From contig NC_087063.1 of NCBI RefSeq assembly GCF_963678635.1, positions 82,385,574 to 82,449,573 on the forward strand: 64,000 nucleotides of DNA, read 5' to 3'. This DNA comes from Symsagittifera roscoffensis (Eukaryota > Xenacoelomorpha > Acoela > Convolutidae). Made by a program: the position numbers and the translations under genes. Positions 11,341-23,268 of the stretch are shown one piece after another. The notes below the pieces were generated by a model. That model saw nothing but the letters and a program-made list of their open reading frames with translations. It made no database searches and was not told the DNA's origin. Position 1 is the stretch's first letter; every line of letters begins with the position of its first letter.

Positions 11341-14300
11341 AACAAATTCCAGCGAATTAAATCATGAATGTGAAGTTACCGAAAACACATTGCTGTAAAT
11401 CATCTTGTACGTTCTCTTAAAATGTCGCCTAAAAACTCTGAGTTTTCGAAGACGTCAATTTAATGTTCGCATATCATAAAAAACATGTTTGAATTCTTGA
11501 AACTGTCAGTAAAAAAAAATATTTCTAAAAGAAGAAAACCTTGCGGTGCTATTTCCCCAATAAAAGCTAACCCCATTAATTTCGATTATTACCTTAACTT
11601 AAACTATAACCTTTGTTTCAATGATACCTGGTTTTTAAATTGGGTTTTGCAAGTCTGCACTAGAAATTCGGTTCTGACACCATCTGGTTTTCGAGAATTC
11701 GATGTTTTTAAAACTTTCCTGTTAAGAAACCACTATACTTTTCTTTAATACAAGTGGTAAAACATACGTGTGAAAAAACATTTTTCTTCACTTTTTCCTA
11801 TTAAATTGAAGCTCTTCTAGGCATAAAAGATAAATTGAAATCAAAAAATGAGAACGACTTATAAAAATTAGAGTCAATGCAATTATTTTACAGACGTAAA
11901 GCGGAGCTTCGCAATAATTGCGAAGCAAAAAACACATTGCCCTACAAAATAGTGAATGAAAAAAAGACAAGTCAAAAAATACTCATGAAAAATTATGTTG
12001 GAAAAAATTATTGAAAAATAACTTGACAAAAGTTGTAAAATTACAGCTACAAAAACTTCATATTTGTATCGGATGAAATTCATAAACAGCCCTTGAAAAA
12101 GGGAAATCCTTTACCGAGTGCCAACAAAGGCGACAAACTTTGGATCGAAACCTGTTCAGCCGAAAACGAAACTTGTGATAAAATTTCAAGTTTCCACGAC
12201 TCATCCAAACTGAAACAAAATCCCGAACGGATATTTTTTGCCCTCGAAAATACGAAAAACACGTTGACGAAGTCGATATACTATAATCTGAAACTGTTTG
12301 AATATATATTAAAAAAAACGAAAATAAAATGAAAAAAAAACTCAGACATGGTAAAATTATAAATTTATGAAATTTCAGTGATAGAAAAACTGTTTAGAAC
12401 AAAACCCATGCTTTAAATAATAATTCAATTAAAACCCTGCCAGATTAAAAAAAATGGCGTTTAAAAACGGAAAAAGAACCGAAAGAAACTAGGACGAAAA
12501 GCACGAGCCCGAGAAAGATTTAGACATTTTTTTTTGATAAGATAATTACAACCTGAAACTTCAAAAGATAATTACAACCTGAAATTACAACCTTTGCAAA
12601 GATAATAACAACCTGAATTTACAACCTGAAACCAGAAGATCCTCTAGAAGAGATTATCTAGAAGTGTGGACAAAGTTGTTTACAGGACAAAAGTCTAGTA
12701 CCCGATTGCAATACCCTTGCTTATCGCAAGGGTAAACAGTTGATTACGGATCAAACATTTAATTGAAAATCAGTTGGTCAACTCAGATAACTCAAAATTT
12801 TTCCTGCTTTCCGCTATAGTATTTATATTTGAGAATGAATAGTCTTAATAAGAATGAATAGACGTTAAAAGATATAAAATGATCAAATAAATATTTTCAT
12901 TGTCATCAACTATTTGTAGTATGTTTTTATATTCGTTTGAATCCACAGCCGGGCCTCTTCATTTTAATAAATCACACAGGCTCGACTTCTAATGTAGAGA
13001 TCTTCCAACTTTCACAGCCGAGAAAACTCCGAGGAGCTGAAGGAAGGCGTTTAAGAACACTCCCGCTGTGGTTAGAACGACTCTATTCTTGAGAGTCGAT
13101 ACCAGTTTCCTTCCACCAATATGAGACACATATTTCTTCTAATACACAGAAAGATCACATCTTTTACTGTCAAATTATCAAGGCAAAACTGAGATTTTGC
13201 AACTTGTGACAATAAAAAAAAAGGAGGCGCCCTCAAATAAATGCCATTTCAGTTCGATTTTCACAAAACAAACCTACAATATAAATATATAAATATGTAT
13301 ATCCTATTTTGTAATTTATTGCCAATATGCTCCACAAGGGCCAGGGAATTTTCTGGAACATGCAAGCTGAACGAATCTACCAATTTTTTATAGTAAGAAC
13401 CAAGGGAGGAGATTGTTAAGCAGATTAGGTTAGTTGAATTTTCAATCAATCAGAATGCAGCAAAATTATAATTCTCAATAGAAAGCTCTAGCGCTAATTT
13501 ACTGTATTTGTTAATAGAGTGGAGATTCTTAAGTAGATACCATAGGGGGAAGATTGTTAAGTAGATCCCTAGTCGATTCCATGTTTGATATTAGCGTTCT
13601 ATCCAACTATTTGTTGGGTGACCTTGACACATCGCCAATCATTATTATATCAGTTCATCTCCCGATGAGGACCAAAAGCTGGAATTTTTATGGCCAATAA
13701 AATTGTCCGCTCGCTGATTATGCAGAAAAGCGAAAGCAGAATCAACAGTAAAAATTATTAGAACTCTCTTTCAATTTAAACTCAATTTGTGGTGTGGTGC
13801 TCTTCGCGCGTCTTTGGTCAATTATAAAAATCTGTTCTCTTCTGGCCTGGTACGCACGCACCGCATACCAGTTCAATTGCATAATCTGCTGATCTCGTCA
13901 TAATTAATTCGTTTACGAGTGGTTAATAAAACATCATCAAATTTTATAACTTGCGAGACCTGCAGGCTTTTCTGCCTGTCGCGTGATGTCTCTTAAGTCA
14001 TTCTTTAAGCGTTCAGTTTCAGATCAAAAAGAATATCATCAAAAACTTCACATGAAAATTTACAAACTTCAATTGTATCAAATGATGGAAGAAAAAACAA
14101 GAATTTTTACAAAAAAAATAGCAGTTGCTAAAAAAATGTGTTTACTTCTAATTTTTTTAATTTAATTTTTAAAATTAATTCTTAATAAATTAAATTCTTC
14201 AAATTGTTAAAAACATATATACTTCTTGTGCTTGAAATATTTTTGAGGACTTTAGACAGATCTGAGAACAGCAAAAGTGATGTGTATTTTGCGTAATTAT

Positions 14301-14570
14301 CTTTTGGATCCTCTAAGAATTAGCTATTCTGTTGCTTTTCAAATGACGAATGAATAACTTGTTCTTACAATCTACTATTTCAATCAGCCAGCACATCAGA
14401 TATCGATGGACATTCGATATTATATCTAAAAAACTAATTAATCCTTCGCGGTTTTTTTCTCAAACCGTCTAAATATTTCTTCAATGTTTTCTATTTTTTC
14501 AATATAATTGTCATTAACCACCGCCCCCTCTCAAACCGCTGGTGAATGTCCGCAAAAAACATTGCCGCTT
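11340..14570. other. AT-rich intergenic stretch, nothing certain
   Basis: No gene with recognisable domains. The 12093-12332 (+) frame is Ser/Lys/Asn-rich and follows a possible acceptor (AACAG), but I cannot support it as an exon. Positions 12540-12625 hold a short imperfect repeat of GATAATTACAACCTGAAA. The rest is unremarkable. Confidence 0.5.
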
Positions 14571-14888
14571 TTACTTTTTTCTTGCCATAAAATAGATGAA
14601 TGGGCCTGGAAAAGTTGAATGCAAGTTTTTACCGGTCTTTTGAAAATAAATATTGAAACCTTTAACATCAATTTCAGGGCTAGGCTTCATCAAATTTTTT
14701 TTTGATTCGCCGATATCACTTAAGGATTCGTCAGAACGTAAAAGTAACTTCCTAAAATATACACAAAAAACAGCAAAAATTAATGCAACCGTAAATTTGA
14801 ACTGGCCCCATCCATCAGGGTCTTCTATTTCATTAATTGATCGACTTATGAAGTCAACTTTTTGGTTACTTTTCACAAAAATGGTCAT
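14571..14888 (-). CDS. Possible small single-pass membrane protein
   Basis: 105-residue ORF with one hydrophobic stretch (FKFTVALIFAVFCVYF, about residues 30-46) preceded by acidic residues and followed by a basic, then Ser/Lys-rich tail. No known domain is recognised. It lies between the degenerate repeat region and AT-rich DNA on the same strand as the tetraspanin fragment. It could be an exon of an unidentified membrane protein, but it lacks the Cys-Cys-Gly loop expected if it were the missing tetraspanin half. Length alone barely exceeds chance in this composition, so confidence is low. Confidence 0.2.
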   Translation of the reverse strand: MTIFVKSNQKVDFISRSINEIEDPDGWGQFKFTVALIFAVFCVYFRKLLLRSDESLSDIGESKKNLMKPSPEIDVKGFNIYFQKTGKNLHSTFPGPFIYFMARKK

Positions 14889-15079
14889 ATCTCCAAAAAT
14901 ACTGTTACATCAAACATGTGAAAAAAATTAATTCAAAAAAGACCCCAGACGCCTACAGCATAAAAGTCACTTTTCATAGTTTTTTATGAAGTTCTACCAC
15001 CAATCAGATTTTTATTGAAGCCAACTCTTTAGTTAACTGAAATTGTTTTAAAAAAAACTAAAACATGTAAAATCTCGGA

Positions 15080-15870
15080 AACTGAGGTTGAAAAAATTAA
15101 AAGAAAGCCAGATTTGCAATACCTAGGAGTTCTCTGACAGCACCAGAAAAAATTATTGAAAATTTCAAATTACGTTTTTATAAAATCTACGTTTTTTGAA
15201 TTTTTATAAATGAAAGTACGCCATCTTTCGGCTGTTAAACGGTTTTCATCAATCATTTTTGGAGCCATATTTGCAACCACTAAGCGTACGTGAAAGAACC
15301 CCCAGCATAGGGCTGAAAGTCTCCAATTCTGTTAGTTTTTGTTTTTCATCAAATCTAAGTTTTTCCAGCACTGGTATTTGGAGGTCAGTATTGCAATCCC
15401 TGAGAGCACCGCATCATAAAATTTCGATGTGAAGTTCTGTTAGTTTTTCTGAATACACTTTTTTTTAAAAAATGAAAAAGCTATAATAATTTTGAACTTT
15501 GAGTGTCGAAAACCAAAAGAATTTGAGCAGTCAATATTTGGAGGGCAGAATTGCAAGCCTATAGCTCATCACCATAGGGTTGGGAATTTTATGTTTTATT
15601 AGTTTTGTATCTCAGTAATTGAAAATTAAAAAATCATAAGAACCCCACATCTCGAAAACCAACAAGATTTTGAGCACTCATACTTGTAACCACATAGTAT
15701 ACCCGGAGGAGTTTCAAAAACTTCATATTCTATTAAGACTTTTCGAATAAAAATTTTTCAAAAAAAAATTTAAAAAGCAATCTCGGAAAACAAGGATTTG
15801 AGCAGTAATATTTGAGGCTAGATGTGCAACCCCTCAGTCTACCCTGACAGCAGAACGCTTATACAATTTT
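15080..15870. repeat. Degenerate repeat, period about 130-190 bp
   Basis: A block of the type GAGCAGTnnTATTTGnAGGnnnGAnTTGCAAnCCnTnAG recurs near 15100, 15260, 15370, 15530, 15675 and 15795. It is often followed by CACC/ACC and then a 'TTAGTTTTTnT' or poly-A stretch. The copies are strongly diverged. No coding content is seen. Confidence 0.55.
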
Positions 15871-16231
15871 TAAACGTTTTAAACAATGATTTTTCTCATG
15901 CTTTGCTGGGCTACATACGAGGCTCAATTTGATATTTATTTCTCGACCATTGACCCATAACTTCATTCCTACACTTTGTTACTAAAGTCAAACCAATTAG
16001 AGAAAAGATTCGTCGTTCAAAATTTCATGGAGATAATTTAAATCAACGCTGTATTTTTGTTTAATTTGATGTTTTTCCGGTTTTATACTTTCGACTAAAA
16101 TATTTTCAATATCTTTGATTGATGTACTTTCTTTGCAAATATTTGCGACTTCTATGGGATTTTTGAAGACTTAATTCTGACTGGCTCACAATGTTTTCAT
16201 CGGTTCTTCCTCTATCGTGAATCATACTCAC

Positions 16232-17719
16232 TAAATTCTGCTCAAGCCTGTCAGTTGGCTCGACTAAAGCTAACAGGCAGAGGGCAACTTCAGCGAAAAT
16301 GACGATGCAGAGAAAGACAGCGAATAGGTAGAGGATGCACTTGCTCTTTTTCCAAGTTCCGTAACACCCGAGGAATCCCAGAATCCCCAGCAGAGCAGCT
16401 GCAAAAAAAATTCGCATAATTTTTACATTATATGATCATCCTACGCTTTTGATCATGAAAAGTGGCCAAATTTCACAAACAAAATGATCTTATTTTTTTG
16501 CAAAGGCTCAAAGTAAATACATAGCTTTCACCCATACTCAGCTCAAATTTGAGAGGAAATTTGAATTCAATTCATTCAAAATATAGATCTTGATAATCAT
16601 GGAAATATATTTATAATATAAATAAAATATTTATTTATTTATTTAAATAATATATCATCAAAACCGAAGCTAGAGACAAGCAAGCCAGTTGCACTGGATC
16701 AATAGGATTTTTGTTCGCTGGGAATTCTCAAACATTAGATCAACTATTGAAAAAAAAATAATTGACTTTTTTTGCGCCATTTGCACTTCGGGGTGTTTAT
16801 TGTAGGGCGTAATTTGCCTGCCATTCGGAAAACGATTTGGAGAAAAACGAAGAAAAGTTCATTTAAAAAACGCCTCAATTAGTAAAAACTCCGTTTTACT
16901 CATTAACTCAAGTCCAGGGTTGCCATGTTATTGAGAAGGTGTTATTAACACACTTATACTTAACATGTTATTAACACATTGTTTTAACATCTTGAGCTTC
17001 CAATTCGAATGCAGTCCTTTTTTTTCATAATTCATCGAAAAAATAACTCGACTAGGCCTAGCCTATATCCTTCAATGCTGGATTGGAGCTGTGTTTCTCA
17101 ACTCTCGGACTCGCCTATGGAAAACTCCGAAGTTCTTTGGGCGTCCAGAAGGCTGGAGAGCTGGCTTTTCTCTTTAAACAACTCGATGATTTTAAAATTC
17201 AATTATGTTTTCAGCGTGTTTTTCATATAGTTAACATGTTAACGTGTTAAAAACGTTTTAGTTAACAATATGACAGCCCTGCTGAAGTCTCAACTAACCA
17301 CTAATCATCTAAGGCTCATATTTGAAGAGTTATTTTTAACAATTTTAAGTGCTTTTTAATGAAAGTCGGAAATTTAAAATTTGTTCAAAGTTAACTTCAA
17401 AATCATTTTCGAATTGGAACGCAAATTACACTCTCTGATCTTCAAGTGCAAATGGCGCGAAAAAAAACTGGCTGTTTTTTTCAAAAGTGAAGAATTAAAA
17501 AGAATTGCTTGCTATTCATTTTGGGCCACGAGTGAAAAAGTTACCTCCGCCGAGCAGGTTGACCGACACACGCGAGATGCTGTATGTCTCGGCAGAAGCG
17601 TTGTAGTCATACAACTTCAAAGCATAGAACTGGAGTCCAAAAATGAAAACAGCCCCGACCAAGATAACCAGTGAAAAGATGAAGAAGAAAACCTTCGTGA
17701 TTATCAAACAGCAGACCAT
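16232..17719 (-). CDS. Tetraspanin, N-terminal half (two exons visible)
   Basis: Exon 1 is 17719-17545 and exon 2 is 16398-16232. The donor is GTAAC at 17544 and the acceptor TTTGCAG at 16399; phase 1 matches across the join. Exon 1 has a short cytosolic start (MVCCLIITK), TM1 (FFFIFSLVILVGAVFIFGL) and the small extracellular loop. Exon 2 encodes TM2 (LLGILGFLGCYGTW, with the family hallmark GCxG) and TM3 (ILYLFAVFLCIVIFAEV). It ends at a strong donor, GTGAGTATG at 16231, just where the large extracellular loop should begin. The loop exon with CCG and TM4 was not found to the left, where repeats occupy the sequence, so the gene is either broken or its next exons lie far downstream or outside the window. 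Tetraspanins organise membrane protein microdomains. The intron holds a hAT-type MITE. Confidence 0.7.
16915..17281. mobile_element. hAT-type MITE, 367 bp
   Basis: The left end is CAGGGTTGCCATGTTATTGA. The right end, read as reverse complement, is CAGGGCTGTCATATTGTTAA, so terminal inverted repeats match over about 20 nt with few mismatches. The flanks are CTCAAGTC (16907-16914) and CTGAAGTC (17282-17289), an 8-bp target duplication with one mismatch. CAGGG ends and 8-bp duplications are hAT features. No transposase is encoded. The interior holds short AACATGTTATTAACA palindromes. It sits in the tetraspanin intron. Confidence 0.8.
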
Positions 17720-18542
17720 TTTGAAGTTCAAGGTAAACTTTACTATTCAATTTGTTCTCAACAAAGATGTTCTCAACTTCTCTCACGATACAAGGTATCA
17801 AAGTATCAGGCACTACTAAAGAGTGATACGGTCAATTGACACAGACAAATCTTCGCGCCCCCTTTAGAAACAGTGAAATGATGCGTACATTCTGATAAAC
17901 AATTACGGACACAATTATGGGAAACATTCAAAACAGGGCTAATTTTCATGCTTACAGGCACATAGAGCAGATCACGACTGATGAAGATTCCAAGAATCTT
18001 TTCCAAGAATCTCTAGGGTTGAAACTCTCAATTCTTAGGTAGCATAGAAGAAAAGGAACCATTAGCTAACATATGCGAAAATCAAGGACTAAAACAGCCG
18101 ACCGCTGATATAAATACGCTCTTCAATGATTTAAAAAATTAGCAGAAATGCTTTGCATTAAGGCGCACATAAGCCCAGCTGTCTGGGGAAGTTAAATCTT
18201 GATTTGAGAATAATTAAGCGGACAAAACTTTGCGTTAAACAAAACAGTTCTTTTCCAGGCTTTTATCGGCATAAATTTCGCTATTAAGATTAAACCTATT
18301 TGAAAAAACTCAGCATAGCATTTTAAACCTCTTCACGTATCCAAAAAAAAACTCTCAAAAAACTCGACAACCTCTCAAAAATCTGATTAAAAAAGGAGTT
18401 AAGTATTTCTTTGTAATTGATTTGGTAACTCAGATTATTTAGTTAATATGAATATTTCATTATAATTCAGAAAACACGATAAGACATAATACTATACACA
18501 TAATGATCCGCAAAATTTCAAACAACAAATTATGAGTTCCGT

Positions 18543-21500
18543 TCAAACAACTACCAAGCCTCCCACCACATCCAAGAATTTCTCCAGCCTGTTTTTGAAG
18601 ATAGTATTCCTCCTCATCGAGTTTCCTCTCGCGTTAGCATTGCAAATAGGGGCTGCCAAATTCGAAAATGCTCCAGCAACTTTCTCTCGAGTACCCCCAT
18701 CACCTGTTACCAAATTGGTCAATACCGCTTCAAAAATTTCGTTCATATCATTTGGCAAAACAACCATTAATTGGAACACAGCTTCTGAACTACTTTCTAT
18801 ATTTTCACTTGATATCGAGTGGTTGATCAGACATTTAAAAAGCGTTCTCATCAAATGTCGGCAAGTGTTCAAAACAACTGATTTTTCAGGTTCGTCAGAA
18901 TTTGTTGATTGAAGCAAAGTTTGAGCATATTGAGCCAATGATGAAATACAGATCAGAGACTGGTTCGACTCATCACTTGTTCCAAACTGCAGAGCACCGT
19001 CTAGAGACGCCACAATCAGCTCAAACACTCTTGAATTCGCTTCTTTAAGAATTTTATCCGAGTTGCATTCAAAAAGTGTAGCTAGCATGTCGTAATACAC
19101 CGTTGAAATTCTTGGAATTTTGAGGAGTTCACTGGTCAATATTGGTGCAATTATGTTCAAGGCACTAAGTGCTGCTTTAGCACAATCTTCAGAATTGAAC
19201 GTAGAAAAGACATCCACACTTTCGATTGATGATATGTTCAGAACAATTCCAAGAGCAGTTTCGGCCAACGTTATTGCAGAGTCATCTTCTGTAGCAGAAG
19301 ACCCAGTCTTTTCTTTGAGGATTCCAAGCGAAGTTAAAGTTTGTAAGTAATGGCAACAAACATCTAAAAGGTTCAGCATTTGGGAATTATTCATGGATGG
19401 AATTCCAATTGAGGTTAAATCGTAGAGACAGTTCAACTGACACAGCAAGATTTCATCGTTGTATAAATTGGCAGTCAGCATTTCGCTGAAGTGATGGACA
19501 ACTTTGAAAGTATGTTCAAATATGATTTCAGTATTTTCGACATGACATGCTTTTATTGAGCCCCGAGTCAGCTCCAAAATTAGACCAAGCTCACGAATCA
19601 CACCTGAAGTATGGCTCGACTTTTTCAACTCATTATTACGTAACACACAAGCATCGAAGTTATGTAATAACAGATTGTTGAGTAACAGTTGCGTCATTTC
19701 TGGGTTCTTCATGACTGTTTGCAACAGACTTTGCATCAGTATTCTACAGCAGTCAGTTGAAAGACTGTTCCAAAACTGGTCGTGTTTTGTAATCAATTCA
19801 ATTATTTCGTTCATGGCCGGACATTTCAGAACAGCTTCGCGACTATGTTGTACCAAAGTCAGCAATAGACTCAAGGTTTCTTCTATAACTGAACTCTCTG
19901 AATTGTATTTGAGAATGTTAAGAAGAACTTTGCTCAGCAAAGTTTCGACCATCCATTGACCGCCGCCACTGTCTTCTCCAAAAATGGTCTTCAAGCAGGA
20001 ACTGATTTCCATACTTACCGCATCTTGCCGATACAACACGTAGCTTTCAGCTAACCTTTTTAAAAACTCTAAACAGTCGGTTGAAACTTCAGGTGAAAGC
20101 ATAGATGACATGTCTGCATGAAGAAACCGATTCTCCATGTTAATGTAATTGAAAACTGATGATATAAGCAAAACAACCGGGTCGAATGTTGTTTGTTGTG
20201 TTTTAGACACCGTTGCGTAACCGATGAAGAGATTATGCAATAGTGATGGTTCTTGCGTAACAGAGTCTTGAGCTCGAAGCGAGAAATCTAAGATTTCATA
20301 AGGCACAGAAGGCGTCTCTCCAATAGTTTCATCTGCGATTAAGTGAGACGCAACCAAAACAATCCAATGTGTATCTTCGAAAATCTTTTCAACATTCATT
20401 GGATTTTTCTCAACTGTAAGACGCTGGAATAGCTTATAGACTGAATGATCCATTAAGGATGTTACCAGAGGCACTGATTTATCCAGGCAACTTCTACCAA
20501 TTGTAGCTATTGAATTTAGTTGATCAGTGAATAGCAATCTATCACTTTCCTCTGTTTCGTCGATTTCTGTTTCATCGTACTCTTTTCTCAAGCCATCTGG
20601 CTCCGCTATGTGACATTGCAGATAGAACGAAAACAAAGAAAAACAGTGTTCCCGAATTTTACCATTCGACTGAGCAAAATTGTTGTCTGCTATATGTACT
20701 ACCCAACAATTCAATAGCAGTTGAAATGCTTCACGGAACACATGGTCGTCATTTGTCGCTTCTTCTGTAGTCAAGTATTGACAAAATTTCAAAGAAACTC
20801 GACTTAGTTCATCGAAGAAAGCAAGAAATGTCGATTCTGGAAGGGAAGACCAAGTATCACGGCCAAAACAAATGCAAATCTTGTTAATGACTGAGGCAAT
20901 TTCGAAGGGGTGTTTACAGCAAAGTTCGTCGTTTCTCGTTAACTGGGAGGTTACAAAACTAACAAATGTAGCTAAATAGCTTCGTTCTTCTGCTTTCTCT
21001 GTGAAAACATTTCCCGAAAGAGAAGCAAGTAATATCACTGAGCGCAGCCATGGATTGTACACAGTTTCACTGTATGGTAATTTGAGTCCTAGGGTGATGA
21101 TAAATTCTACATGATTTGAATTAAGAAGCAATGCATTCCATTCGATTCCCGGTCGCAAAATCTCGGCAGTTTTTGTCATCTGATGACGATTTGTATGCAT
21201 AAAATTCCAGCTCAGTATTCTTTCAACTAATTGAAAGGATCGCTTGGCAAACATATTCATATCTTGAGCTGTTAAGTTTGACTGGTCCTTGATGACGTTT
21301 TGCATTTGAAAGACCATGGTATCAAAGATGAGGGGCAGATCTTTGCTTTGAAATTCGATTTTCGACATCTTTAAGGCTAGTGATGATACTTTCAACTGGG
21401 AATCATATATTGAACTGAACTCCGATATCACAGCATCGGCCAAACTGAAAGAGAAGCAACGAAGAGTTCTTTGTTCGGCTTTAACCAGACCAAAAACGCT

Positions 21501-21902
21501 TTCAATGACTCTAGATTTTACCCATGGATCGCCAGCAATTGTTGAACGCTTCACAATGATTGAAACGGTTTTGCAAATCTGTTGGATGATAAAGGTCTGT
21601 AGCCGATCACAAAACAACATAGCGAACTTTAGTATTGATTCCAACCAAGAGTGGACTTCTTCGAAGGTCAGAGTTGTCCAATGAGCTACAATTGCTTCCT
21701 TCAAGACATTGAAAGTATAGAACAGAACAGCATCAGAATGAGAGTTTACTTCGTGGGAGTGAATGATTGCAGCCAAAAAACTAAGGACATTCGGATCTTT
21801 CTTGAATCGTATAATAATATCTTCGGCTAGTCTCCTTTTATCTGAGCTGGTAAGTCCACTAGCCAGTTGATCCGAGGCCCAAGAAAACTCTTCTAATGAC
21901 AT
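18543..21902 (-). CDS. XPO4: Exportin-4
   Basis: One uninterrupted ORF of 1119 residues, close to the roughly 1150 of vertebrate XPO4. The translation follows the family from end to end. Examples: SEFSS after the first helices, ILSWNF near residue 230, LYL-type QCHIAEPDG near 440, DQLNSIATIGR followed by VPLVTSLM, DTHWIVLVASHLIAD with ETPSVP, and a C-terminal VGGL motif. XPO4 is a karyopherin-beta built of HEAT repeats. It works with Ran-GTP and exports eIF5A and Smad3, and imports some SOX factors. The ATG at 21902 fits the family N-terminus (short acidic helix, then 'RRLAEDIIIRFKKD'). No introns are seen, which is unusual for a metazoan gene this long. It could be an ancient intron-poor locus or a retrocopy; the intact frame argues for a functional gene. 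Confidence 0.95.
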   Translation of the reverse strand: MSLEEFSWASDQLASGLTSSDKRRLAEDIIIRFKKDPNVLSFLAAIIHSHEVNSHSDAVLFYTFNVLKEAIVAHWTTLTFEEVHSWLESILKFAMLFCDRLQTFIIQQICKTVSIIVKRSTIAGDPWVKSRVIESVFGLVKAEQRTLRCFSFSLADAVISEFSSIYDSQLKVSSLALKMSKIEFQSKDLPLIFDTMVFQMQNVIKDQSNLTAQDMNMFAKRSFQLVERILSWNFMHTNRHQMTKTAEILRPGIEWNALLLNSNHVEFIITLGLKLPYSETVYNPWLRSVILLASLSGNVFTEKAEERSYLATFVSFVTSQLTRNDELCCKHPFEIASVINKICICFGRDTWSSLPESTFLAFFDELSRVSLKFCQYLTTEEATNDDHVFREAFQLLLNCWVVHIADNNFAQSNGKIREHCFSLFSFYLQCHIAEPDGLRKEYDETEIDETEESDRLLFTDQLNSIATIGRSCLDKSVPLVTSLMDHSVYKLFQRLTVEKNPMNVEKIFEDTHWIVLVASHLIADETIGETPSVPYEILDFSLRAQDSVTQEPSLLHNLFIGYATVSKTQQTTFDPVVLLISSVFNYINMENRFLHADMSSMLSPEVSTDCLEFLKRLAESYVLYRQDAVSMEISSCLKTIFGEDSGGGQWMVETLLSKVLLNILKYNSESSVIEETLSLLLTLVQHSREAVLKCPAMNEIIELITKHDQFWNSLSTDCCRILMQSLLQTVMKNPEMTQLLLNNLLLHNFDACVLRNNELKKSSHTSGVIRELGLILELTRGSIKACHVENTEIIFEHTFKVVHHFSEMLTANLYNDEILLCQLNCLYDLTSIGIPSMNNSQMLNLLDVCCHYLQTLTSLGILKEKTGSSATEDDSAITLAETALGIVLNISSIESVDVFSTFNSEDCAKAALSALNIIAPILTSELLKIPRISTVYYDMLATLFECNSDKILKEANSRVFELIVASLDGALQFGTSDESNQSLICISSLAQYAQTLLQSTNSDEPEKSVVLNTCRHLMRTLFKCLINHSISSENIESSSEAVFQLMVVLPNDMNEIFEAVLTNLVTGDGGTREKVAGAFSNLAAPICNANARGNSMRRNTIFKNRLEKFLDVVGGLVVV

Positions 21903-22983
21903 GATATCGATAAAAACTGAAAAGTTTCAGGCGAAAAATTTAGCTGCCTATGGGAAACAGAAGTCATTTCCTATTGAACTGTGCAAAAATTTAACTGCGT
22001 TCAGTCGATTAACAGGTTGTACGATGTGGATCAGAAATCTTTTTTTAGTGAAAACATTCAATCACATCTCAAATCAATCAAAGTTTTGCATATCTTTTAT
22101 CGGAACTCAGATGTGCTATCTAATTCGTCCGAGGAGGTTCGTGCAAATGCTTAATCCTCTAGTGATTATATGATAACTCTTAGTTTCTAGACGTCAATAG
22201 ACTTTATACTAAAAAAAACTGTCACAGCGATTATTGATTGAGTTCAATTTTCCCCTAGATAGCTGTCTGACTGAAAGGTAATCAGAAGGTCAGTAGTATC
22301 ATAGTAACCGAGGTTAACAGTCAGGAGTCCCTTCATCGCGTATTGCAGTCAAGATCCTTGGAATTTTCTAGATATGCAAGTGATAATGATAAAAAAAGAT
22401 GACAAGTTTTCAATTAAAATCAATACGGGTTACGTTTCTTCTGACTGAAAACAGAAAGGTTTTACAAATGTTGTTGAAGTTAGTAATGGAAGAAACATTG
22501 GAGTTTAAAAGTACAACAAGAAGAAACACTTTAATTGTTCCGACTTTCGATACGAAAGTAACGGAAAATTTGTGCTCGGGGTGGGTTTTTTTTTCTTCAG
22601 ACAATTTTCGACTTTTTCACTAGCCATTTTTGAAGGAATTTTTTTATATCATTCGAAAGGTATTGTTGTACTGAGCTTAAATTTGAAAGGATATTTCACC
22701 TGTGATCCTTTTTCGTAAAGTTATGGGGGTTTAAAGATTGCCATTTTGGGACAATTAACGCGCGATAAATTTCTCGCTATTAACGCGTAAGCGACATTTA
22801 ATTCGTCGTAGAAATCGTTCCAAATTGGTTCAAGGAAGCTTATATGCCATAATTGATTTGTTAATAGGAGCAAAATCTATCACTTAGTACTTATTATGAA
22901 GTGTGGGGGATGATTTAAAAAAAATCAAATTTTAGAAAAAAATTTCATTTTTTCTAATTACATTTAATTTTTTTATATTATAG
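21903..22983. other. Intergenic, upstream of exportin-4
   Basis: No supported gene. Short ORFs at 22399-22623 and on the opposite strand have no recognisable protein character. The segment next to 21902 presumably holds the XPO4 promoter, but no element is assigned. Confidence 0.4.
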
Positions 22984-23187
22984 AAGGTTGCAAAAAGTTC
23001 GGACAGACAGAAATAATTAAAAAGAGCAATCTGCCAATTTGGAGCAATTTTTGCATGCAGATTTTATTTTTTAGGTGACATTGAGACATACTTTCTGTCT
23101 GAAAAATTAGCTTTTACATGCAAAAAATGTCTGAAAAAGGACATTTGCTCTTTTTAATTATTTTTGTCTGTCCGAACTTGTTGCTAC
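22984..23187. mobile_element. Tc1/mariner-like palindromic MITE, about 204 bp
   Basis: GCAAAAAGTTCGGACAGACA near 22991 continues into AAATAATTAAAAAGAGCAA. It is mirrored by TTGCTCTTTTTAATTATTTT and TGTCTGTCCGAACTTGTTGC at 23146-23183, giving terminal inverted repeats of about 40 bp. There is no coding capacity. The AAGTTCGGACAG-type end resembles Tc1/mariner termini, but the TA target duplication is not unambiguous. It lies about 80 bp left of the LTR element. Confidence 0.7.
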
Positions 23188-23268
23188 TAATTATATTACT
23201 GCTCCATAAAACTTAAAAGGCAGTCGGAACATTCAGTGCTTCGCCCTGGTACGAGCAGTCTTGTTACT

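Noticed and set aside
12093-12332. Possible coding exon (NPLPSANKGDK…)
   Set aside because: An acceptor-like site precedes it, but there is no partner exon, domain or clear donor.
14571-14888. Membrane ORF as the missing tetraspanin C-terminal half
   Set aside because: No CCG motif or conserved cysteines, and the hydrophobic segment is followed by too long a tail.
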